This document shows, piece by piece, positions 13,801 through 25,600 of a DNA stretch of 34,777 bases. The translations under genes and the position numbers were made by a program. The notes beneath the pieces are model-generated. The model made no database searches. It was not told the DNA's origin and saw only the letters and a list, made by a program, of their open reading frames with translations. Each line of letters begins with the position of its first letter. Position 1 is the stretch's first letter. Origin of the DNA: Plakobranchus ocellatus (lineage: Eukaryota; Mollusca; Gastropoda; Plakobranchidae); the NCBI GenBank assembly GCA_019648995.1, contig BLXT01006238.1, forward strand, positions 300,114-334,890, given 5' to 3'.

Positions 13801-16658
13801 TTATTTACTCATATTCATTTTTTTTTCTTTTTTTTTTTTCATTTGTAGCTAGCTCGCCAGCTCTCCGTCTCTTTTTTATATAATATAGGCTAAAAAAAAA
13901 AGAAAAAAAAATTACTATCAATACTACCCAAGGTGATCAACTTTTTCAAAGCTCTAAGGACATATTTGTGTTGTGTCATGTAGCCTGGCCCATCCTATGC
14001 TACATGATCTCAGACATTTCAGCCTTCATATTGCCATACTTTGACAGTGGCTTTGAGCCCAAAACAGAAAAGTCCGGACTGATATACCAAATTAATGTGC
14101 CACCAAAACCATTCGTAGCAAAATAGATAAATAAATAAATAAGAAGTATGAAACCATGAGGATGGAAAACAAGCTGTTCCTTTAGCCTTTCATAATCTCA
14201 GTTTGTTTTTTTTTTTAAACTGCAAAGCATAGTATTTGCTTCTTTATATATGATTGAATCATATGTACCTCTATCCATTTCTCTTATTTTTTTTTTATTT
14301 TTTTTTTGTTTTAAGTTCTTGCTCAAGTCCAATTTTTTGGCTTATTTCCTTTGTGCTATAAATGTTAATTTTGGTCTTATGAAAGCTACAAGAGAACAGC
14401 TTCGTTAGTCTCTAAATACTCATTCTAGTTGGTGAGCATTTTAGCTTATTCATTTTACACAAATTCAACGTTATGCATGGCTCCTTCGAATCCTAAGGTC
14501 CACGGTTCTTTGCACTGTTTGTATAGCTTTGATAATGTATTTAGTTACTTCCTCCTTTCAAAAAAGAAATTTTTTAACTCTTTAATTAATGGTTTTTCAT
14601 TCTCTCAATCAAAAAGAAGACAAAATGTTTTTTCGTACCACAATAGAGTTCGTCAGTGTTGTCTCCGCAGTTATCATAAGAGTCACACTGCAGCAAGTCA
14701 TCAATGCAACGCCCATTGCCACACTTGAAGAATTTGCTATACTCATAATCACACTCTGGCAGGATGGTGAGGGTCAGGAAAGAAGATTGTTTATCTCACA
14801 AGTTTGCGCACAAAACTTGCAGAAAAGACACCGAAGAAATTAGGAATACAATAAACATTACAAGTCAGTTCAAAGACCAATTCTTTATTTCTTTGACTAT
14901 ATACGCACATATATACATACATATATTTCTTTTTGTTTGGTTGGTTTTTTTTCGCGTTTAAAAAAAAAAAAATGCACTTAACCTCAACAGCATACTATCC
15001 ATACATAGGAAGCCTGTAAAGACCATGATCACTGTCGAGCTCAAAAGCATTTTTCTCAAAACTTAAAACTGCTTACAACATCATCAGCATTGTCTCAAAG
15101 ACAGGTCTGAATGAGCCAGGAGTTGCGCTCTGAGTTGCACTCTTATTGTTTCCTAAACCACAGAAACAGAGTGAAACATCTGTCTGAGTGGTTAGTATTA
15201 GTGAAAACTAAATAGAGCTATGACGATTTCAAGCCAAGATATGGGATTTTTCACATTTTGAAAAGGGATGTCCAAGAAGGCTAAAAAATTTTGCAATTTC
15301 TTTTTCTCTCAGCAAGTTGTACAACCATTGTCTAAGAACGAATGGTTTATAGATATGCACATCAGATAGAGTGCACTGGCTTTTCTACTCTGCAATCAAA
15401 TTGGGCGGATAGATGATTATCAAAGAAAACGTAAGTGATTTTACTTTCACCTTACTATTCATCTGAGAAACATTTTTCAATGTTGCTGTTAGTTAGGATA
15501 AACATGTGCATCAGATGAATGTAGCATGAAGAGCAAGAAAAGAACAAACAGTCAACTGGCGCCTTTGCAAAGTCAATCTTCTAGTTAAGACCTCACATCA
15601 AGTTTAAAAAGGTACAACAAGCTGCCATTTGAATCAAATTTTATGCTCACCAAAATGAAATTGGCTGTAAACTATGACAAGGGGTCTGGCAGATTGGAAT
15701 ATCCCCCTCAGGCGGATGTAGAAACCATTAGGCGATGACAGCTGTTGATAGTTTGGTGTATTAGGACCACTTGGTAACAAGTACATCAGCTCTTTTGATG
15801 ACGAAGTGGTGTCATCTCGCACCTCCAAACTACTGGTGCTTCTTTGCCATGAGCCTGGAAAATTGTGTTAAAAATACAGAAAAAAACTAAATGTTTTTTT
15901 TTAAAAAGCATGTAGAAGAAGGAGTAAAAACAAGATCAAAATCTTTAGGATCACTCCTAATACAAGCATTTTTACAAAAAGGTAGAAGCATGTGCTCTCA
16001 TATTTTTACTTTTAAAATATTTCAAAAGGAAAGTAGCGTGATAGGCTGGTAAGCTCAAGTGTAAGGGACCTCATTTTTTTTTTTTTCAAATTTAGCACTT
16101 CTAAATTCACTGTGTGATTCTTTGCACCTTTAAAGATTTTCCCAAAACCGAAATCTATTCAAAATTATATTTTTTTCAAAACTTCCAATTTCAGGGCAGG
16201 ATCAAGTTCATAAATTTTTTTGTATGGGTTTTTTTTTTTAACAGATTTAATATGTATGAATTTTTTTTTTTTTCTATATCTTGTGACCGCAAGCCTCACA
16301 AACTTTTTATTTCGGCATTGGCAAACAAAAAATCACGCTTCTGACACAGCTTTTTTGTTTCTTTTTGGTCATCATCTGCACCCACATCCACAATACTTGT
16401 ACCTATCGTAATAGAATCCAGTGATGAGTCAGGGATATAATATGCTTGTCCACTTCCCTCCAAAATATCTTAAACAACATTGACTATGACCAATGTTGTT
16501 GTTGCTGACTTGCCAATCCCTCCACATGAAATGCTTATTTTTCCTCCTCAATGCCCAAGTTTTTGCTGATTTTTTTTACAAAAGTGCGCATTCAAATCAC
16601 AGATACATTCTTCAAAAAAGAAAGAGATATAAACAAGGTGATATATTATTCAACAACA

Positions 16659-16694
<36 letters not shown>

Positions 16695-19600
16695 GCAAAA
16701 ATGCAAAGCCAAAAAGCCTGTAGATCTAGAAACAATCTATACTGCTGTGAGTGCAGAACTGAAACAGGAATCAGACTCTAGATATATCTATCAATCAAGA
16801 TCACCCATGATTGGAAGGGCTCTAATCTAGTAGTACATTGGAGGCACATAGCGTATCTTGAAGTGTATTTCTATATTTTTTTTTGTTTTCTGCCTAGGAA
16901 AATACACAATTGTGTAGTGGTTGGCAAGTCTGTTGTCGACCTCCAAATAGCTGATTTAACCAGCAGTAAATCTCAAGGTCAGATGTTGTTGAAATTTGGA
17001 ATCAATCTGTCATCTGCCACAGTCAGTGCTTACACACAGTCAATTCTATGTGGCAATGTTTCAAATGAAAAGCTATCTGTCTGCTATTCGCATCAAAAGA
17101 TCTGCCTCCAAATTTCATTGAGAATTCAGCCCATCAATCACTCTTAAAACTAATGGCGAGTTTTTAAGTTATACTCATACAGTTTTAGGCATTTTACTTA
17201 TAGTAAAAGATAATTTTGAATGCGTTTTGTTTAAGACAGCGTTTGTGAGTCTCTCTAGCACCCTGAAAAAAAAAAATGTTATTTTATTTAATATTCAAAA
17301 ACAGTTTCTGAGATGAGGCCACAAAATAGGAAAATCATAAAAAAAAGGACGAAAGTTGTACAGCCATGTTAAAATGGCAGGCTAAACAAACGGTCTTCTA
17401 TTGCCACCATTAAAAACCCTCTCCGTCGAATCATATTGGAGCTGTGGTGGTGGGAAACAAGAAAGATTAGGGAAATGTTATATCAACAATAAAGATTCCA
17501 CTTACTATAGCCATACTGTAAGACTTTAAGGTAGACTCCTGAAAAGCCTGCCATAGGTTTGATCAACCAAATACAGTCTCTAACTTTCCCATCAGTAAAG
17601 CCAGGTAGAGTAATTTCACCACCGACAGAGTCTTGAATAATGCCATCACAGTCTGTCGCAGTAAAACGAAAGATAAATTTTACAGTATGTCAAAACATGT
17701 GCTTTATACAATGTATCAAGATCAAGATCACCTTGAGACACAAAAACAGTCTGCAGAATTAGTGTACTTATAGCCTTATCTGAATCAACTAAAACGGAGT
17801 CTTTAACTTCAAAATGCAAGAGAGAAACCAAATATTCTGTAGCATATAGAAACCTTGTCTAGTTGTTCTCATGTCTTTTACTAGTGAAATGGAGACATAA
17901 AAGTACAAAGGAAAGTAAGACATTTGTGTATGTTATCATGAAATGGGTTGTTTCGCAAAAAAATTAGCCATACAAAACAAGTTCAGAGCTTCAGGAACAT
18001 CTACAAAATACATCAAGAAATTTCAGAATCTCTCCAGGGAATGGAAATGAAAAATAAAATAGATGTAACACCTGCTCTTATATTTATTACATTTGTTGCT
18101 CCTGGAAAATGTACAAGTTTCAAAAGCACTTTACATTTTTGTGTCAAAGAAAAGCAAGCCTGATTGCATTTCTTGCTGATTTCAGACGGACGGAGAGCTA
18201 TAAACACATGCAGAAATTAAGTCATTTCGAGTGTGTAGAAAGCCTGCTCAGTTCTATTCTTATCATTCTTTTTTAAAGGTAAGTCTTAAAACATCAGGAA
18301 AAAATCAACTCTTTCTTTATACCTAGCAAGCTTGAAAAAAACTTTCAAAACTTATAGTCAATAAAAAATTATAATCTTTGTCATCTCAATACTTTAAGAT
18401 CTGTGTCACAACAGCACCAGATTCATAGTGTTCACTTAACAAGCAAGCAACTCAAAGTGCCAGATGATGATAAATTGGAAAGCCCGTATAATTTCCATTC
18501 CTTTTACTATTCCTAATACAACAAATAAAAATAAATAAACCACAGCGAACGGCAAAAAAAAAAAAATTCTTTTTGTAAATGACTTACCTGTTGTAATCTT
18601 TGGAATAGAGTTAAAACCTGAAATGGAGAAGTAAAAAAGATTGCAAATCAAATGACAAGCCAAATATCATGATCACTTTGATGATTACCAAACTCTCTTT
18701 AAGAACACACAAACTTTAGGACAAATCAAAAATTTTTAGAATTTAAGAACTGAATACACTAAAATGTATTTCAAATACCCTCAGCTGTAAGGGGATTCTT
18801 GCTATGACAGTTCTGTTTTCAATCCCCTTTTTGTTGCCTTAAAAGACAATGTAAAAAAAATCTTTTCTTGCAACAGTTGTGCAACAGAACACATGTGGCT
18901 CCTTCTCTCCCTCCCCCAACCCTTTTTCCCCTTCTTCTTTTTCCTTTCCATACTGAGTCAACTGACCCTTTAATGTGAGAAATTGTATATGCCAAGGGTT
19001 TTCCTTCTTTCAAATTATAAATTGAAAAAATGTTTGGATATCAGTCTGCATAGGTCGGAGGTCACTCTTTTTACATTTTAAATCATTAAAACAGCCTAAA
19101 ACTTCTTTCTCTGAGATTTGCAATGGTGGTGATAACTGGATAGAGCTGTGTTGAATCTAAACTGAAATATAGGATTTTTTTTTTTTTACTTTCCCGTAAA
19201 AGCTTTTTAAAAAAGCCAAGAAAAAAATCGAAAATCTATTTTGCCAGAAGCCCTATAGTCACATCTAACTCATAACCACTGGTCTCGAGAAATATATACT
19301 ACAAAAGATTTGCTAGGGTGAAACTATAAATTACAAAATTTCTCTTGGAACAGCACTGACTCTAACAGTGATATTAAGATGATCTTCTTTATTCTCTCAC
19401 AGCCAAGTTGCATTGTATATTCCAATATTTTTATCAGCTTAATGCATTTACCCTTTTTTTTTTAAGGTTAAAACTGGCCCTTTTTTTTGGCGCAGTAATG
19501 ATACGTAAAACAAAAAATCTCAAATGTTAAACTTACACTTCAATTTTTTTTTCCCTCACAGGGTGAACTGCTAAATGGCATATTACATGTAATTTTTTCT

Positions 19601-22600
19601 TTGAGTAATGAACACCTCCCCATTTAAGTTAATCTACTGAGTGAAGGAAGTAACAGAACAATTTAAAAATAAACTTGCGTGTGTAGAACTTGGCAATGGC
19701 CTTGAAGCCTTGAAAACTATAGTAACCACCAGGAATCATTTGAGGACCAGTGTTGAATGTAATCTTTACAGGTAGGCTTTCAGCAATCAGGTAAGGTCTT
19801 CTATTGCCACCATTAAAAACCCTCTCCGTCGAATCATATTGGAGCTGTGGTGGTGGGAAACAAGAAAGATTAGGGAAATGTTATATCGACAAATAGCAAT
19901 TCAAATAAAAAATGGAAGTACTTTTTTTGTTAAAGTCTTTAAAAGATTATCACTATATAACTGAACAAGAAAATACATATGGCAGAATCCTTCATTAAAA
20001 AGACCTTTAGAAATATTTTCTTTGAGCCTCAGCAGAAAGACCTATTAGCAGCTTCCATCTTTCTAAGAAAAAAACAATTGTCAGCCTATTCTTTCTCTTT
20101 ATCCAAATCACAAATTTAACTGCCCTAGCTTGTTTTGCCTTAAGAAAATATTTTTAAAATGCGAATTACATGACTCACCTTCACTACAGAGTATCTAGAA
20201 AGAGACCAGTCCTCAAATGCGATGGCCACAGCATTAACTCCGCTGCCCTGAATGCCATTTATGATGTATGTATACTCTTCCGAGTTCTGCACGTAAGGAT
20301 TTGGGAAGAATGGGCTAGTAAATGTTTGAGATGGTGTAGTGACGTTATCGTAGCCCTCAATTTTCTGGAGTTTAGCTGGATAAAAATATACAAGAGGAAA
20401 AATGTTCTTGAGTGCATTTATGAAACAAAATCAAATGATTTGATTCAAACAATGATATCAAGGGTCTTTTCACAAATATTGAGAAAATTAAGGAGAGTAA
20501 AAAAAGAAAAAAGTTCACGTTCCAGACTAAGTGAAAACAACTGCACAAATAGCTATAGGAGAATCACAGGATGACTTTGCCTGTCAAAGGGATAGAGATA
20601 TGATGTTCCTTTTATAAAAACAGCTGTTAGAGAGAAAAGATATTATTTTCTTTGGTACAAACACCTGCCCAAGGGTCTCAAACATTCCTTTTCTACAAAC
20701 AGTTTTTAAAACATCTGCCGCAGAAACATAGATATGACTTTGCGTAAGTTCTTTTGCCAAATAAGAGTAATTTTTTTTTTATGACCAATTCCATGTAAAA
20801 TCGTTGTCAAATTTTAAAATTACTCAATATATAAACCAATCATTATTTTGCTTCATATTTGTACTTTATTATTCATTATGTTTTGCATAAACAAAAAAGA
20901 AAGAAAAGTTACTTTTTTGCCTGTCTTGGTTGAAAAATGAATTACAAGTTATGTGAACATATGTATTGAAACTTAAAAGAACTTCCATTAAAATTATGTC
21001 ACATACATCATGGTTTTTGGGAAAGAAATACAATACAAGCGTACATATAGGCATCTTAGCTCTTTCTTTGAAAAATGCACTATCATGAATTAGACTTACA
21101 AAAAAAATAGCTACAAAAATCCCTTTAAAACAATTTGTTAGTTGACAAAGTCAAGGTCATAGCCTATATAAGACAACAAAATTTTTATCTTAAGAGCCAT
21201 TATAGCTTACACAGACTTAAAGAGAATGGTAATTTTCTAATTCAGGGCAAATATAATTGACTGACTGAAGATAATACAAGTTAGTGACACTTATCAAATT
21301 GGGCTATTTTAATTCTAAATAAGTGGCTTTTCACTCATTTTTCAATTCTTTGTTTTTGGGCATTCTTAATTCATTTGAAGCAATTGTGAAAATACATTTG
21401 CAGTTTGAAACTGACTTTAAATAATATTACTAAACAGCATCATCTTGAAGGTTGAAGAAATAAATGTCATTTCCCGCAAATTCCATGAAAGATTTCAATC
21501 TCCCACACCTCCATATTTGACAATGGGTCATAAACACCTGCCAAAAGAAAAGACTTGTCTTTCTTTTACGACAAATAGTTGTCAAAGAAGTATAGATACC
21601 AGCCCCTGTTGCTCACACTGTTAACTTTGCTTTCCTACTTTCCTCCAACTGTCATGAAAAAAAAAAATTTTTTTCCTCACAAGTAGAAAAAAAATAACAA
21701 CCGATGTCTGCTGGCCATATAAACATTATTGCCAACTCAGGATGAAGAGAACTTGAGATGCACTACATCAAACCTTATTCTCCTTTTTTGCAATTATTGA
21801 ATAAATTTGGGAAAAATATAATTATACATATATATGTGGTACCTTTCATAAGAACAGGACAAGAAAGCAAATATGTTTTCTAAATGTTCACCCGCTTCAT
21901 GTGGCCACAAAGCTTATATGTTTGATACTATAAAGTCTCATGTCAGGGGATCGAGATGTTGAAAGGAAAAAGGTAAATATAAGGACAAAAGAGAATAAAA
22001 CTTTCTGGCATCTTTTAAAGAATGCACTTCATAGCAGAATAAAAAGTTATAAATGTGGGTACAGTTATTATGAATCTGAAAACTTTACATTTACATTCTC
22101 CCATAATGTTTGTGGGAGTCTACCACTGCTTGACAGCATTTGATGCCAACGAGAAGTGCTCTAGGGAACTTGTCAAAATTATGTTCCACAGCTATCTTTT
22201 GCTGCAAGAGGCCAGACATATTTTGGTGAAGCCACTGTACAATTATTGGAGCTTACCCACACTACTCAGCTTGAGCCTGATGTTGACACTTCGGTGCACC
22301 CTGTGCAAGCCTCGACTACACGCTATAACATGCAACTTGCTAGACTGACTGGTGTATGGTGGGAACTTCTGCAAAGCTGCGGTGGATGTCACTTTCTTCA
22401 GAGTCTGCTGTTTATAATCAGGGTCCATTAGTTTGATGTAGGCACATCTGAGTTTATTGAAAAAAATATCCACAGAAATATCAGTGTGTAGAAGAAAAAG
22501 AAAACTTTATCCTTTGAATAGTCCCGTTTAGTCTCTCTTAAGTCTGATTTGGGAAAATAAATAAACTTCAGGGATCATTTTTTTAAATGAAAGCAATAAA

Positions 22601-25600
22601 GAAAAAATGGTTACATTAAACTTTTTATAAGTAGTTGAGATAGAAGATAATCTTACATAAGTAAACCTTCTTCATCAACAATATTGCAAAGCTCTATCTG
22701 AAAACCTAAAGTTTAGACAAAATTGGTTTGAATTTTATGAATTTCAACAGCAATCCTCTTTGGTGAAGACTTGTTTTTATTTTATATATATATATAATCA
22801 CTAAGCTGCTAATAAACTGAAAAGTCCCATATCTTGCAAATACAACTGACAGGGTTTGATTACATTTTATTACTACTGCAGTTTTAAAATTATTCGATGA
22901 AATCAACATCTCTCATGTATTCAGAGGTTTGAAAAGAATGATAATCCCAGTTTTATTCCAATTTTTAAATCCCGAAGAAAGTTTGTTTTTGTTTTGTAAA
23001 CCTTATCCTTATTTCAATTACTAGAGACTTTGCTAAGAGACAACGTTTTGAGGCACACCTTGAATTACTGGGTCTCATATCTAAATTTAGAAGTCATGAT
23101 TCTAGACATACTTTTAACCTCTATTATGACCTCTGCCACCAGGCAATTGGAAGGAAAAACAAAAGCCACTGTCCTTTGTTTAATCATCAACCATAACAAA
23201 TCCTGCATATTTGTTTACAAATTCAAAAGTCTAGGTTGAGGATAATAACTTCTAAATCTATAAAAGATGTATCCTTCTTGATATTCTAACTTTAAAGCAG
23301 ACTAGAGGACTCTGACAGTAAATAACACAATAATTAATTATTTCATTTTTCTTTTCTTTTTTGTAACTACGAAGAATTCAAAAGATAAGGGCAAGAATAG
23401 TGACTACTGCAGAAAATTCAAATCCTTTTGATAGTGATTTTCTAAACTATTTAAAAGCAATACTTACGCTGAACTACAGTAATCTGCTTCATACTCAAAC
23501 TGTGTCGAGGACAGACCACATGACCTATAGTTGAAATAAGGATCTATCGCTTCCACTTGTATCTGACAAGCATGGCATGTCTTGAACAGCATAAGACAAC
23601 CTGTGCTCTGGGCCTGCTCTGTTCTGGGCCACGTCCAGTTGACATACACAGTTGTGGATTGACCAAACTTCTCGTGATCCTCTGGACCCTTCAGGTAAAC
23701 ACTGGGAGGATTCTTAATGTGGGTCTTTGGATTGCACACATCATACTCTGTTGTTTGTTTTCAAGTAAGATATAGTTTTTTTTTATTGTGCAATTTGATC
23801 TTTCATTCTTTCTTTTACAAATATGCACAATCATAGACATACATTCATTGCCAAAAGGATATCTCGAAAATTGTTTTACTTTGAAGACAAGAAAAAAGCA
23901 AATGAGAGGCAGCAAGGTTTAATTGATGCAAAGTTAGATAGCACCACTACATTCAAATGAAAAAGGTAGATCTTTATCAATTTCATTTGTAGTATACACA
24001 GTATACAGACTTAAAATGTTGTGGGAGATTACTAAAAGTGATAATGTTATCATGGCTACAAATGATTATTTGGCAAATGCATACAGCAAGAAGTTATCCA
24101 AAACTGTTTTGAATATCATTAAGTAATCATAGCCATTTCATCGCTAACCATAATTTAAATCAGATAATATCATAATGTAAATCTGAAGAAAAAAATTATA
24201 TTTCATCACATGGCACTTTAACAACAAAATGTTGCACTGAATATAGCCTACACTTTGAGACCTCTCCAAACGAATTAAAAATCATATTTTGAAAATGCAA
24301 AAATAAATTTCTAATAATGCTTAATATAAAAGATTTAGCGAAAAATTAACATAATCCATGCCCAATTTTTCACCCTCAGACACTATAAAGATTCTCAGCT
24401 CATGAGAATGAATCTAAGTCTGTAGCATTGTATTCTGACCCAATTCATATTTGGTTTCAGGAGATGCATGTTGAGTACATCAAAAATATTTCTTGCTCAT
24501 ATAATTTCAAATGCACTTAGTTTCATCCCCACCAATAGTCTTTCTATTTTTTTAATCGAAATGAACAAAACTTCTAAAAAAAATGACATTCAGNNNNNNN
24601 NNNNNNNNNNNNNNNNNNNNNNNNNNNNNNNNNNNNNNNNNNNNNNNNNNNNNNNNNNNNNNNNNNNNNNNNNNNNNNNNNNNNNNNNNNNNNNNNNNNN
24701 NNNNNNNNNNNNNNNNNNNNNNNNNNNNTTTTTTAATCGAAATGAGCAAAACTTCTAAAAAAATGACATTCAGGTATCAGTTAGAAAAAAGGGTCTCTTT
24801 CGTAAAATCTTAGAAGCAGCTAGAGAAGTATGTAGAGATGAAGCCCGTTATTAGGCGGTTGTTCATACATACCTTCTTGTAGTCCATATTCATTGCTCAG
24901 CACTGACAAACAAAGACCAAGACCTGATTTAATAACAAAGAGAACAATAAATATTGAATTTCAGAGGCTGTTTCATACTTTCTTAGTTAAGATAATGGCA
25001 AATTTTGACCCGGTCGCAAAGCATAACTAGTAGTATCATTCCTCAAAATCTTGTTAGTACCCATTTCTTTTTATAGAAAGGTTTTTGCTGTTGTTGTTTT
25101 TTGGTTGTTTTTTTTCATCTCTTTAAAATTTCTCACCTGACTACAGCTTTTTTCACAAAGAAATAACGGTTGATGCACTCTAAAGCAATTGTACAGAAGA
25201 TGTTGATATCAATAGAAATTAGAACATTGGCTTCTTTTCTCTATATAGTGTGTGTCATTATTCATACCAATACCTAACAGTACAGAAAATAGCAAGTTCC
25301 ACATTTGTCTGGGGGCCAGTCCTCTTGAGTCACATTTTTCTAAAATCATTTTGTAGCAAAAAAAAAAAAAAAAAAAATTCAAATTTTCTTTTTTCCTATC
25401 CCCCTTCATTTAAATATAATTCCTCAAACAATTTTAAATGCTTATATCTTGGTGCCAAGTTGACACTATCCAATTTTGCCCCATACAAAGCAATATAGTA
25501 TCATTACAAGACTGTGGCAATAATTTCAAATGCATTATTCAAAATGAAATAAGTAACACATTTGAGCTGATCTTGAGCTACACAGTTCCAGAACTTACAT

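Larger units (their letters stand above)
15855..17505. other. Intron 8, with a (CA)n tract and a stray exon copy
   Basis: 1.65 kb holding the (CA)n microsatellite at 16655-16690 and the duplicated exon 6 piece at 17392-17489. The stretch 16890-17150 is open on the plus strand but has no family signature; 'gtgtagtggttggcaagtc' near 16914 resembles a tRNA A box without a convincing B box. Confidence 0.55.

Noticed and set aside
16863-17147. 94-codon plus-strand frame in intron 8
   Set aside because: Low-complexity start, no domain, no splice support; chance or decayed repeat.
17392-17441. Stray exon 6 piece as an extra coding exon
   Set aside because: Phase is wrong after exon 8 (stop after three codons) and its donor side (GTTTGT) is weak.
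20170-20574. 134-codon plus-strand frame
   Set aside because: It overlaps exon 5 on the opposite strand and continues into intron; no protein family signature.
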